A stretch of DNA of 64,000 nucleotides from Streptomyces aurantiacus JA 4570 (lineage in GTDB: Bacteria; Actinomycetota; Actinomycetes; Streptomycetales; Streptomycetaceae), in assembly GCF_000414115.1 (NCBI RefSeq), contig NZ_AOPZ01000028.1, positions 1 through 64,000 of the forward strand, read 5' to 3'. Shown here piece after piece: positions 51,731-60,504 of this stretch. Each line of letters opens with the position of its first letter. Within the stretch, counting starts at the first letter, position 1. The position numbers and the translations under genes were made by a program. The notes below the pieces were generated by a model. The model was not told the DNA's origin. It did not search any database and was given only the letters and a program-made list of their open reading frames with translations.

Positions 51731-52920
51731 CCGGCCGCCCGATCGATGCCAAGGAACTCCGCCGCCGCACGCAGGAGTTGCTCGCCGAGCACCCCCCGGC
51801 CACGACGGAACGCACCGCCTTCCTCAAGGCCCGCTTCGACGCCGGTCTTGCCTGGGTGCACTACCCCGAGGGCCTCGGCGGGCTCGGCGCGCCGCGCTCG
51901 CTGCAGGCCGTCGTGGACACCGAGCTCGAGGACGCGGGCGCGCCCGACAACGACCCGCGCCGCATCGGCATCGGCCTCGGCATGGCCGCGCCCACCGTCC
52001 TCGGCTTCGGCACCGACGAGCAGAAGCGCCGCTTCCTGCGGCCCCTGTGGGTCGGCGAGGAGGTGTGGTGCCAGCTGTTCAGCGAGCCCGGCGCGGGCTC
52101 CGACCTCGCGGCGCTCGGCACCCGCGCCGTCCGCGACGGCGAGAGCTGGGTCGTGGACGGGCAGAAGGTGTGGACGTCCAGCGCGCACACCGCCCGCTGG
52201 GGCATCCTCATCGCCCGCACCGACCCGGATCTGCCCAAGCACCGCGGCATCACGTACTTCATCTGCGACATGACCGACCCGGGCGTCGAGGTGCGGCCGC
52301 TGCGCCAGCTCACCGGCGAGGCCGAGTTCAACGAGGTGTTCCTCACCGGCGTGCGCATCCCCGACAGCCGCCGCCTCGGCGCGGTCGGCGACGGCTGGAA
52401 GGTCGCGCAGACCACCCTCATGAACGAGCGCGTGTCCATCGGCGGCATGCGCATCCCGCGCGAGGGCGGCATGATCGGCCCGGTCGCCAGGACCTGGCGC
52501 GAACGCCCCGAGCTGCGCACGCACGACCTGCATCAGCGCCTGCTGACCCTGTGGGTGGAGGCGGAGGTCGCCCGGCTCACCGGCGAACGCCTGCGCCAGC
52601 AGCTCGTCGCCGGCCAGCCGGGGCCCGAGGGCTCCGGCATGAAGCTCGGCTTCGCCCGCCTCAACCAGGAGATCAGCGGCCTGGAGGTGGAACTCCTCGG
52701 CGAGGAGGGCCTGTTGTACGACGACTGGACGATGCGCAGGCCCGATCTCGTCGACTTCACCGGGCGCGAGGCGGGCTACCGCTATCTGCGCAGCAAGGGC
52801 AACAGCATCGAGGGCGGGACCAGCGAGGTCCTGCTGAACATCGTCGCCGAACGCGTCCTCGGCCTGCCGCCGGAACCGCGCACCGACAAGGACGTCGCCT
52901 GGAAGGACCTGGCCCGATGA
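51727..52920 (+). CDS. Acyl-CoA dehydrogenase (large partner)
   Basis: FAD enzyme, 397 aa, ATG overlapping the previous stop. Signatures: CQLFSEPGAGSDLAALGTRAV, QKVWTSSAHTARWGILIART, and the C-terminal YLRSKGNSIEGGTSEVLLNIVAERVLGLP. It starts and ends in four-base overlaps with neighbours. Two consecutive ACAD genes of about 400 and 370 aa resemble actinobacterial heteromeric FadE pairs used on steroid side chains or branched acyl groups; the actual substrate is unknown. Confidence 0.9.
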   Translation: MTGRPIDAKELRRRTQELLAEHPPATTERTAFLKARFDAGLAWVHYPEGLGGLGAPRSLQAVVDTELEDAGAPDNDPRRIGIGLGMAAPTVLGFGTDEQKRRFLRPLWVGEEVWCQLFSEPGAGSDLAALGTRAVRDGESWVVDGQKVWTSSAHTARWGILIARTDPDLPKHRGITYFICDMTDPGVEVRPLRQLTGEAEFNEVFLTGVRIPDSRRLGAVGDGWKVAQTTLMNERVSIGGMRIPREGGMIGPVARTWRERPELRTHDLHQRLLTLWVEAEVARLTGERLRQQLVAGQPGPEGSGMKLGFARLNQEISGLEVELLGEEGLLYDDWTMRRPDLVDFTGREAGYRYLRSKGNSIEGGTSEVLLNIVAERVLGLPPEPRTDKDVAWKDLAR

Positions 52921-54023
52921 CCAACCTGCTCTATACGGAGGAAGAGGAGGCGGTCCGCTCCGCCGTGCGCTCCCTCCTCGCCGACCGCTGCGACCCGGCC
53001 GCCGTCCTCGCCCGCACCGAGTCGGACGAGCCGCACGACCGCGAGCTGTGGAAGGCCCTCGCCGACGGCATGGGCCTCGCCGGGCTCCTGGTGCCCGAGG
53101 ACCGCGGCGGGCAGGGCGCCACGCACCGCGAAGCGGCCGTGGTCCTGGAGGAGTTGGGCCGCGCCGTGGCGCCGGTGCCGTATCTGACCAGCGCCGTCAT
53201 CGCCACCGAGACGCTGCTCGCCTGCACGGGCGAAGCGGCGGCGGAACTGCTCGCCGCGCTGGCGTCGGGCCGCACCGTCGGCGCGCTCGCCGTGCCGTTC
53301 GCCACCGCCCCCGAGGCGGCCCACCCGCGCGTGCGGCATGAGGACGGCGCCCTGCACGGCGAGGTGACCGGCGTCGCGGACGCGGCCGCCGCCGACATCC
53401 TGCTCGTCCCGACCGACCATGGCCTCTTCGCCGTCGACACCGGCCGCAACGGCGTCACCGTCACCCCGCGGACCTCCCTCGACCGCACCCGCCCGCTCGC
53501 CACGGTCACCCTCGACGCGGCCCCCGCGCGCCTGCTCGCCGAGGGCACGGAGGCGGACACGGCGGTCTGGCTCGGCCTGCGTTCCGGTGCCGGACTGCTC
53601 GCCTCGGAGCAACTCGGCCTCGCCGAATGGTGCTTGACCGCAACCGTCGGCTACGTGAAGGAGCGCCACCAGTTCAACCGGCCCGTCGGCTCCTTCCAGG
53701 CGCTCAAGCACCGCCTCGCCCGGCTCTGGCTCGACGTGGTGAACACCCGCGCCGCCGCCCGGCACGCCGCCGACGCCCTCGCGACCGGCAGCGACGAGCC
53801 GAACCTCGCGACGGCGCTCGCCCAGGCGTACGCGGCCCCCGTGGCGGTGCGCGCCGCCGAGGAGGCGGTCCAGCTGCACGGCGGCATCGGCATGACCTGG
53901 GAGCACCCCGCCCATCTGTACCTGAAGCGGGCCAAGGCCGACTCGATCGCCCTCGGCACGGCGGGCCGGCACCGGGAGAGCCTGGCCGGCCTGGTCGACC
54001 TGCCCGCGCCCGCACCGTCCTGA
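52917..54023 (+). CDS. Acyl-CoA dehydrogenase (small partner)
   Basis: ACAD-fold protein, 368 aa, coupled to the previous gene by ATGA. Markers: GLLVPEDRGGQGATHREAAVVLEELG at the N-terminus, and VKERHQFNRPVGSFQALKHRLA with AVQLHGGIGMTWEHPAHLYLKRAK at the C-terminus. The middle beta domain is shortened and the catalytic-base region is degenerate relative to the partner, as expected for the helper subunit of a heterotetrameric dehydrogenase (inferred). Confidence 0.87.
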   Translation: MTNLLYTEEEEAVRSAVRSLLADRCDPAAVLARTESDEPHDRELWKALADGMGLAGLLVPEDRGGQGATHREAAVVLEELGRAVAPVPYLTSAVIATETLLACTGEAAAELLAALASGRTVGALAVPFATAPEAAHPRVRHEDGALHGEVTGVADAAAADILLVPTDHGLFAVDTGRNGVTVTPRTSLDRTRPLATVTLDAAPARLLAEGTEADTAVWLGLRSGAGLLASEQLGLAEWCLTATVGYVKERHQFNRPVGSFQALKHRLARLWLDVVNTRAAARHAADALATGSDEPNLATALAQAYAAPVAVRAAEEAVQLHGGIGMTWEHPAHLYLKRAKADSIALGTAGRHRESLAGLVDLPAPAPS

Positions 54024-54083
54024 CCTGGGCGCGGGTCCAAAGCCGTATGGGACCCCGCCCTTACCCACCTATTACATGAGGCA

Positions 54084-54106
54084 TAATTGCGAGCTGTTCG
54101 CAATTA
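54084..54106. promoter_or_regulatory. Nur-box-like inverted repeat upstream of the nickel operon
   Basis: TAATTGCGA and TCGCAATTA are exact inverted copies separated by GCTGT. The core TTGC-N9-GCAA with a five-base centre fits the published Streptomyces Nur box (tTGCaa-N5-ttGCAA). It lies 29-51 bases before the nikA ATG, the correct place for nickel-dependent repression. Confidence 0.7.
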
Positions 54107-54134
54107 CTCTTGATCTTGTGTAGGGGTGTGGAGC

Positions 54135-55752
54135 ATGAGGGCCGGATCGATACGTGGCACCGGTGCCGTCGCGGCGGCCGCCGCACTGGCGGTCGGCGGC
54201 CGCCGCACTGGCGGTCGCCGCCACGGCCTGCTCGGCGCCGGACGACGGCAAGGGCAGTGACGGCGCCAAGGACTCGGCGGTCGTCGGCATCGCGTACGAA
54301 CCGGAGACCCTGAGCCCGCTCCTCGGCTACGGCAAGGACGGCAACTCCAAGATCTTCGACGGGCTGCTCACGCACGACGCGGACATGAAGCTCAAGCCCG
54401 CGCTCGCGGCGAAGCTGCCGAAGGTCGGCGACGACGGCAAGACGTACACGTACGAACTGCGCAAGGGCGTCAAGTTCAGCGACGGCAAGCCCTTCACGGC
54501 CAAGGACGTCGTCTTCACGTACGAGACCATCCTCGACAAGAAGACGAACAACGCCTCCAAGACCGAGCTGGACGCCCTCAAGAGCGTCGAGGCCAAGGGC
54601 GAGAACACCGTCGTCTTCCACCTCAAGTACCCCTACGCGCCGTTCGCCGAGCGCACCGTCCTGCCCATCGCGCCCGAGCACGTCGCGGGCAAGCAGGACG
54701 TGAACACCGGCGCCTTCACCACCAAGCCGATCGGCACCGGGCCCTACAAGCTCGAGAAGTGGTCCAAGGGCGAGAAGCTCGTCTTCAAGGCCAACCCCGG
54801 CTACTGGGGCGGCGCGCCGAAGATCAAGAACTTCACGATGGCGATCATCAAGGACGACGACATCCGCGCCACGCGGCTGCGCACCGGCGACCTCGACGGC
54901 GCCATCCTGCCGCCCAACCTCGCCAAGACCTTCGAGTCCGACGGCGACAAGAAGACGTACGCCGCCAAGACCTTCGACTACCGCGTCGTGACCCTGCCGA
55001 CCGGCAACAAGGTCGCGGGCGACACCGACGTGCGGCGCGCGCTCGACATCGGAGTGGACCGCAAGGCCATGGTCGACTCCATCCTGGAGGGCGCGGGCAA
55101 GGAGGCATACGGCCCGGTCCCGACCGACAGCCCCTGGTTCACCAAGGGCACCGAGCGCAAGCAGGACGTCGAGGCGGCCAAGAAGATCCTCGACAAGGCC
55201 GGCTGGAAGCCCGGAAAGGGCGGCATCCGCGAGAAGGACGGCGTCCAGGCGAAGTTCCCGCTCTGGTACCTGACCGGCGACAAGCTCCGCCAGGACCACG
55301 CGCTCGCCTACGCCTCCGACGCCAAGAAGCTCGGCATCAAGGTCGAGGTGCAGTCCGGCACGTGGGAGGTCATCGAGCCGCGCATGCCCAAGGACGCGGT
55401 CCTCGCGGGCGGCGGCTCCCCGGCCGACCCCGACTTCGACCAGTACACGCTCCTGAAGTCCACCCTCGCCGGTGACGGCTTCAACAACATGGCGCACTAC
55501 GACAACCCCAAGGTCGACAAGGCCCTGGAGGAGGCCCGCAAGAGCGGTGACCACGCGAAGCGCCAGGCCGCGTACGACACCATCCAGCGCGAGCTGGTGA
55601 AGAACCCGGGCTACACCTTCCTCACGCACATCGACCACCTGTACGTCGTCGGCAAGTCCTTCGGTGACCTCTCCACCCAGGTCGAGCCGCACGACCACGG
55701 CCTGGCCTCCGGCCCCTGGTGGAACGTCGAGGACTGGCAGCCGAACAAGTGA
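54135..55752 (+). pseudogene. nikA: Nickel-type ABC substrate-binding lipoprotein, signal peptide frameshifted by a 22-bp duplication
   Basis: Family-5 (DppA/NikA) binding protein. The mature domain begins GSDGAKDSAVVGIAYEPETLSPLLGYG and ends NVEDWQPNK. The expected start is the ATG at 54135 (MRAGSIRGTGAVAAAAALAVAATACS, lipobox ATAC), but an exact 22-bp tandem duplication at 54174-54217 puts it out of frame. Removal restores a 531-aa lipoprotein; as written, only a non-secretory start further in is available. Its stop overlaps nikB. The nickel assignment rests on the Nur-like box upstream and operon order; peptide uptake is the alternative. Confidence 0.78.
54174..54217. repeat. 22-bp exact tandem duplication in the nikA signal peptide
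   Basis: A 22-bp unit beginning GCGGCCGCCGCACTGG occupies 54174-54195 and 54196-54217 without a mismatch. Twenty-two is one modulo three; deleting one unit restores a normal lipoprotein leader. Confidence 0.9.
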
Positions 55753-56798
55753 CGTCCGCGCCCGAGAAGGCCGCCGTGGCGGCCGCCGCCGAGGCCGCCG
55801 GGCAGGGGAGGCGGCGGCTGCCCTGGGGCCCCATGGCCCGGCTCGTGGGACGGCGGGCGGTGTTCGCCGTCCCCGTCCTGCTCACCGTCACCTTCGGCGT
55901 CTTCGCCGTCGCCGCGGCCTCGCCCTTCGACCCCGTCAAGGCGTACGCGGGCACGGCGGGGCTCACCGCCTCGCAGGAGAACCTCGACCAGCTCCGCGCC
56001 AACCTCGGCGTCGACAAGCCGCTGGTCTCCCGCTGGTGGGACTGGCTGACCTCCGCGCTCCAGGGTGACCTGGGCGACTCCAGCACGCTGCGCCAGCCCG
56101 TCGCCGACGCCATCGGCGAGCGCATCGGCTGGTCGGTGCTGCTCGCCGCGACCGCGTTCGTCCTCGCGATCCTCGTCGGTTCGGCGCTCGGCGTGCTCGC
56201 CGCGCGCCGGCCCGGCGGCTGGCTCGACCGGGGCGTGACCTCGCTCGCCTACACCCTGGAGGCCGCGCCGCCGTTCTGGCTCGGCCTGCTCGCCGTGTGG
56301 CTGTTCGCCCTCAAGCTGGGCGCGCTGCCCGCGGGCGGGCTCACCGACACCTCCAGCACGGCGGTCACGGCCGCGCAGGTGACGAACCACCTCGTGCTGC
56401 CCGCCGCGGTCCTCGCCGTCTCCCAACTGCCCTGGTTCGTCCTGTACGTACGCCAGGGCGTCGGCGACGCGCTCGGTGACGATGCCGTCCGGGGCGCCCG
56501 CGCGCGGGGCCTCGCCGAGCGGACCGTGCTCCTCAAGCACGCCTTCCGCTCCGGCATGCTGCCGGTGCTCACGCTCGTCGGCTCCCGTGTGCCCGAACTG
56601 ATCACCGGCGCGCTGCTCGTGGAGACCGTCTTCTCCTGGCCCGGTATCGCCGCCGCGACCGTGCAGGCCGCGACGAGCGTGGACTTCCCGCTGCTCGCCG
56701 CGCTCACCGCGCTCGCCACGGTGGCGGTGCTGCTCGGCAATCTCCTCGCGGACCTGCTGTACGGGCTCGCCGACCCGAGGGTGGGATTCGATGGCTGA
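55749..56798 (+). CDS. nikB: Nickel/peptide-type ABC permease 1
   Basis: DppB/NikB-type permease, 349 aa, GTG start overlapping the nikA stop (GTGA). A long cytoplasmic Ala/Arg leader precedes the first span (VFAVPVLLTVTFGVFAVAAA); five more spans follow, with the EAA-like loop DDAVRGARARGLAERTVLLKHAFRSGMLP. Together with NikC it forms the channel. Overlaps nikC by eight bases. Confidence 0.85.
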   Translation: MTSAPEKAAVAAAAEAAGQGRRRLPWGPMARLVGRRAVFAVPVLLTVTFGVFAVAAASPFDPVKAYAGTAGLTASQENLDQLRANLGVDKPLVSRWWDWLTSALQGDLGDSSTLRQPVADAIGERIGWSVLLAATAFVLAILVGSALGVLAARRPGGWLDRGVTSLAYTLEAAPPFWLGLLAVWLFALKLGALPAGGLTDTSSTAVTAAQVTNHLVLPAAVLAVSQLPWFVLYVRQGVGDALGDDAVRGARARGLAERTVLLKHAFRSGMLPVLTLVGSRVPELITGALLVETVFSWPGIAAATVQAATSVDFPLLAALTALATVAVLLGNLLADLLYGLADPRVGFDG

Positions 56799-57711
56799 CG
56801 CACCCCCCACTTCTGTGGCCGACACCCCGGTCGTCTGGCGGTCCGCCGCCGGCCGGTCCGTCGTCGGCGCCCGCAAGCCGTCGCGCTCCACCCGCGCCTG
56901 GCGGGTGTGGAGTTCCGCCGCGATCGTCACGGCCGTCGTGCTCGCCGTGCTGATCGTGCCGCCGCTCGTCGACCTCGACGAGCAGGCCGTGCACCTCGCG
57001 GACAAGCTCCTGCCGCCGTCCCTGGAGCACCCGTTCGGCACCGACGACGTGGGTCGCGACCTGCTGCTGCGGTGCGTGTACGGGCTACGCGTGTCGTTGC
57101 TCGTGGGTGTGGTCGCCGCCGTCGTGGCCACCGTCATCGGCACCGCCGTGGGCGCCCTCGCCGCCGCGTCCGGCGGCTGGGTGGACCGCGTCGTGATGCG
57201 TCTCGTGGACGTGTTCTCGTCCGTGCCGCACCTGTTGCTCGGCATCTTCATCGTGGCGATGTTCCGGCCGGGCGTATGGCCCGTGGTGATCTCCGTGGCG
57301 CTGACGCACTGGCTGTCGACGGCCCGCATCGTGCGCGCCGAGGTCCTGTCCCTGCGCTCGCGCCCGTACATCGACGCCGCCATCTCCGGCGGCGCGTCCC
57401 GGTGGCGCGTGACGGTGCGGCACCTGCTGCCCGGGGTCCTGCCGCAGGCCGGGCTCGCCGCCGTCCTGATGGTCCCGCACGCCATCTGGCACGAGTCCGC
57501 GCTGTCCTTCCTCGGCCTCGGCCTGCCCACGCACCAGGCGAGCCTGGGCACCCTCGTACAGAGCGCCCGCAGCTCGCTGCTCGCCGGGGACTGGTGGCCG
57601 ACGCTGTTCCCCGGCCTGTTCATCATCGTGCCGACGCTGGCCATCGCGGGCCTCGCGGGCGCCTGGCGCGACCGGATCAACCCGCGCCGCCGATCGGAGC
57701 TGATGCTGTGA
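56791..57711 (+). CDS. nikC: Nickel/peptide-type ABC permease 2
   Basis: DppC/NikC-type permease, 306 aa. N-terminal span AAIVTAVVLAVLIVPPLVDL, then HPFGTDDVGRDLLLRCVYGLRVSLLVG (the GTDxxGRD hallmark of this family) and the EAA loop RPYIDAAISGGASRWRVTVRHLLPGVLPQ. Partner of NikB. Its stop overlaps the nikD GTG start. Confidence 0.87.
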   Translation: MADAPPTSVADTPVVWRSAAGRSVVGARKPSRSTRAWRVWSSAAIVTAVVLAVLIVPPLVDLDEQAVHLADKLLPPSLEHPFGTDDVGRDLLLRCVYGLRVSLLVGVVAAVVATVIGTAVGALAAASGGWVDRVVMRLVDVFSSVPHLLLGIFIVAMFRPGVWPVVISVALTHWLSTARIVRAEVLSLRSRPYIDAAISGGASRWRVTVRHLLPGVLPQAGLAAVLMVPHAIWHESALSFLGLGLPTHQASLGTLVQSARSSLLAGDWWPTLFPGLFIIVPTLAIAGLAGAWRDRINPRRRSELML

Positions 57712-58802
57712 CTGGGCCGTCCACCGGGGCCGAGACCGAGACCGCCGCCCCCGTTCCGCCGACGATCAAGGCCGGGGCCGCGACCCCCGTTGAAGCCGCA
57801 GGCGAGACTGTCGCGTCCGCCGCGTCCGCCGCCCAGGCCGCCCCGCCCGTGCTCTCCGTGCGCGGGCTCTCCGTCCGCTTCCGTATGCGGGGCGGCGCCC
57901 ACGTGGCCGCTGTCACCGGTGCCCGCTTCGACCTGGCCGCGGGCGAGTGCCTCGCGCTCGTCGGGGAGAGCGGATGTGGCAAGTCCGTGCTCGCCTCCGC
58001 GCTGCTCGGTCTGCTGCCCGAGAACGCCGAGACCGCCGGCTCCGCGTTCCTCGGGGACGGCACCGACCTGCTCACCGCCGACGAGCGCACCCTCGCGCGC
58101 ACCGTGCGCGGACGGCGCGTCGGCCTCGTACCGCAGAGCCCCGCCGCGCATCTGACCCCCGTCCGCACCGTGCGGTCCCAACTGGAGGAGACCCTGCGGG
58201 AGTTGACGGGCGTACGCAGGCCGGAGCTGCGGAAGGCGGGCGAGGCCGCCGCCGAGCGGGCCGCGTTCCCGCTCGGGCACCTCGACCGCTACCCGCACGA
58301 GCTGTCCGGCGGGCTCGCCCAGCGCGCCGCCACCGCCCTCGCGCTCATCGGCGACGCCCCGCTGCTGCTCGCGGACGAGCCCACCACCGGCCTCGACCGC
58401 GATCTCGTCGACCGCACCGTCGACGAACTGCGGCGGCACGTCGGGGACGACCGCGCCCTGCTGATGATCACCCACGACCTGGCGGCGGCCGAGCGCATCG
58501 CGGATCGCGTCGCGGTCATGTACGCGAGCCGCATCGTCGAGATCGCCGACGCCGCCGACTTCTTCGGCGAGCCGGGGCCGCGCCATCCCTACGCGCGCGG
58601 ACTGCTGAACGCCCTGCCGGAACGGGAGTTCACGCCCATCCCCGGCATGCCGCCCGAGCTGTCCGCGCTGCCCGGGGGGTGCGCGTTCGCCGCCCGCTGC
58701 GAGCTGGCCGACGAGGCGTGCCGGTCCGTGCCCGCGCTGCCGCTGTCCGGTGCCGCCTGCCACCATCCGGTCGCCGCCGCCCTGGAGGCACCCCGTGCTT
58801 GA
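57708..58802 (+). CDS. nikD: Nickel/peptide-type ABC ATPase 1
   Basis: ATPase subunit, 364 aa, GTG start. An Ala/Thr-rich leader of about 47 residues precedes the nucleotide-binding domain: Walker A LVGESGCGKSVL, signature LSGGLAQRAATAL, Walker B PLLLADEPTTGLD. The C-terminal peptide-transporter extension has clustered cysteines (GCAFAARCELADEACRSV ... AACHH). Its end overlaps the nikE start by eight bases. Confidence 0.87.
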   Translation: MTGPSTGAETETAAPVPPTIKAGAATPVEAAGETVASAASAAQAAPPVLSVRGLSVRFRMRGGAHVAAVTGARFDLAAGECLALVGESGCGKSVLASALLGLLPENAETAGSAFLGDGTDLLTADERTLARTVRGRRVGLVPQSPAAHLTPVRTVRSQLEETLRELTGVRRPELRKAGEAAAERAAFPLGHLDRYPHELSGGLAQRAATALALIGDAPLLLADEPTTGLDRDLVDRTVDELRRHVGDDRALLMITHDLAAAERIADRVAVMYASRIVEIADAADFFGEPGPRHPYARGLLNALPEREFTPIPGMPPELSALPGGCAFAARCELADEACRSVPALPLSGAACHHPVAAALEAPRA

Positions 58803-59481
58803 ACTGCGTTCCCTGACCGCCGGATACGACCGCCGCGACCCCGTCGTCCGCGACGTGAGCCTGACGGTCGCCCCGGGCGAGTCCGTCGGCCTGCTCGGCC
58901 CCAGCGGCTGCGGCAAGTCGACGCTCGCGCGCGTCGCGGCGCTGCTGCACCGGCCCGACCGGGGCCGGGTCGTCATCGACGGCGAGCCCGCGCACGGCTG
59001 GCGCCACCGCGCGCCCGCGCACGGCTGGCGCCACCGCGCGCCGCGCGCCCAGCGCACCGCGTTCGGCGTCGTCTTCCAGCAGCCCCGGCTGTCCGCCGAC
59101 CCGCGCCTCACCCTCACTCAGCTCATCTCCGAGCCGCTGCGGGCCACCGGGCGGGCCGCCGAAGCCGCCGAGACCGTACGGGAGTTGGCGCGCACCGTGG
59201 GCCTCGGCGAGGACCTCCTCGGCCGCCGCCCGCACGAGGTCAGCGACGGCCAGCTCCAACGCGCCTGCCTGGCCCGCGCCCTGGTCCTGCGCCCGCGCTG
59301 GCTGATCTGCGACGAGATGACGGCGATGCTGGACGCGTCGACGACGGCGGCACTGGTGACCGCGGTGGAGAACTACCGCGCGGACAGCGGTGCCGGACTC
59401 CTCGCGGTCGGCCACGACAAGGTGCTCCTGGAGCGGTGGTGCGACCGGACGGTGCATTGGGGCGAACTGACGCGCGTTTAG
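58795..59481 (+). CDS. nikE: Nickel/peptide-type ABC ATPase 2, with in-frame 27-bp duplication
   Basis: Second ATPase, 228 aa, GTG start. Walker A LGPSGCGKSTL; the signature is degenerate (VSDGQLQRA instead of LSGGQ); Walker B WLICDEMTAML, where the usual D-E-P-T is D-E-M-T. An exact 27-bp duplication repeats the nonapeptide PAHGWRHRA between Walker A and the Q-loop (FGVVFQQP), lengthening that surface loop by nine residues without breaking the frame. Last gene of the operon. Confidence 0.82.
   Translation: MLELRSLTAGYDRRDPVVRDVSLTVAPGESVGLLGPSGCGKSTLARVAALLHRPDRGRVVIDGEPAHGWRHRAPAHGWRHRAPRAQRTAFGVVFQQPRLSADPRLTLTQLISEPLRATGRAAEAAETVRELARTVGLGEDLLGRRPHEVSDGQLQRACLARALVLRPRWLICDEMTAMLDASTTAALVTAVENYRADSGAGLLAVGHDKVLLERWCDRTVHWGELTRV
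58987..59040. repeat. 27-bp exact tandem duplication in nikE (in frame)
   Basis: A 27-bp unit starting CCCGCGCACGGCTGGCG occupies 58987-59013 and 59014-59040 without mismatch. It adds nine residues between Walker A and the Q-loop. Confidence 0.9.
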
Positions 59482-59498
59482 AGCCTGTCGCTTAGAGC

Positions 59499-59558
59499 CT
59501 GTCTTTGAACCCCCGCCTGCGCCGCCCCCTGTCTTTGAACCCCCGCCTGCGCCGCCCC
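59499..59558. repeat. 30-bp exact tandem duplication after the nickel operon
   Basis: A 30-bp unit starting CTGTCTTTGAACCCCCGCC is at 59499-59528 and 59529-59558. Just before it, TTTAGAGCCTGTC (59478-59489) and TTAGAGCCTGTC (59492-59503) form a further short repeat. The area is the gap between the convergent nikE and LysR genes. Confidence 0.88.
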
Positions 59559-59626
59559 GGCGCCTGGCACGCGCGCACGCCGCACCTGGGCCCCAGCGCC
59601 TTGCGTGCCCCGCTCACACAGGCCGC

Positions 59627-60436
59627 TCAGCCGGTCCGCAGCGTCGCCGTGGCGATCTCCAGGAAGTCGCGCAGCAGCTTCTCCCGCCGGTCCGCGAGGA
59701 CCGCCAGGCACCTCTGGACCTCCGGGGCGTCCGTGACCGGCAGGTGGGCGAGGTCGGGGCGGGAGTAGCACCGTACGACGCTCAGCGGGACGAGCGCGAT
59801 GCCGTGCCCGGACGCGATGAGCTCGAACTTCTCCTCGAGTGAGGCCCTTCGCCGCTTCGGCACGTCGAGCATCCGCTCGCCGTCGAGGTCGGCGGAGGTG
59901 AGTTCCTGACGGGACGCCAGCGGGTGCGCCGCGGGCATGCAGGCGACTCTGGGCTCGTGGCCGATGGGGACGGTGCGCAACCCAGATTCGTCGAACGGCC
60001 GCCGCAGATAACCGACTTGGGCCCGGCCGTCCCGGAGTGGCGCGTCCTGCTCCCACCAGAGCGCCGGGACGACGTCGGTCTCGACGTCCGGGTGACGCGA
60101 CGTGAACGCCCGGAGCGCGTCCGCCACATGCAGCCCGGGGGAGAAGGCGACGACGAGCCGCTGGATGCCCCGTTCGACGTCGTGCACGCGCCGCACCGCC
60201 GCGCTGACCGTCGCGAGGATCCCCTGGCCCTCCTCGTAGAGCTGCTTCCCGGCGGCGGTCAACTCCACGCGGCGGGTGGTCCGCACGAGCAGATCGCACT
60301 GCAACTCCTGCTCGAAGGCCCTGATCTGACGGCTGAGAACCGGCTGGGCGATGAACAACTGGGCCGCCGCCCGGCCGAAGTGCCGGTGCTCGGCCACCGC
60401 GACGAAGTAGCGGAGCTTGCGGAGGTCGAGATCCAT
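59627..60436 (-). CDS. LysR-family transcriptional regulator
   Basis: LTTR, 269 aa. N-terminal winged HTH: LRKLRYFVAVAEHRHFGRAAAQLFIAQPVLSRQIRAFEQEL (about 5-45), then a substrate-binding domain. It is slightly shorter than the usual 290-300 aa. Divergent from an NmrA-like oxidoreductase gene with a 68-base gap, the classical arrangement of a LysR regulator and its target. Confidence 0.92.
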   Translation of the reverse strand: MDLDLRKLRYFVAVAEHRHFGRAAAQLFIAQPVLSRQIRAFEQELQCDLLVRTTRRVELTAAGKQLYEEGQGILATVSAAVRRVHDVERGIQRLVVAFSPGLHVADALRAFTSRHPDVETDVVPALWWEQDAPLRDGRAQVGYLRRPFDESGLRTVPIGHEPRVACMPAAHPLASRQELTSADLDGERMLDVPKRRRASLEEKFELIASGHGIALVPLSVVRCYSRPDLAHLPVTDAPEVQRCLAVLADRREKLLRDFLEIATATLRTG

Positions 60437-60504
60437 GCCTGCAAGGTATCAATCGCCGGGAAGGGTATTGGACGGTTCGAGTGGACCACCCCGAGACTCA
60501 CCAC

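Noticed and set aside
55611..59117. A 1,168-codon minus-strand frame opposite the nickel operon
   Set aside because: It covers four coupled plus-strand ABC genes and is Arg/Gly/Gln-rich with no domain.
59478..59558. Insertion-sequence end
   Set aside because: Repeats are direct, not terminal inverted, and no transposase fragment is nearby; kept only as a query in the findings.
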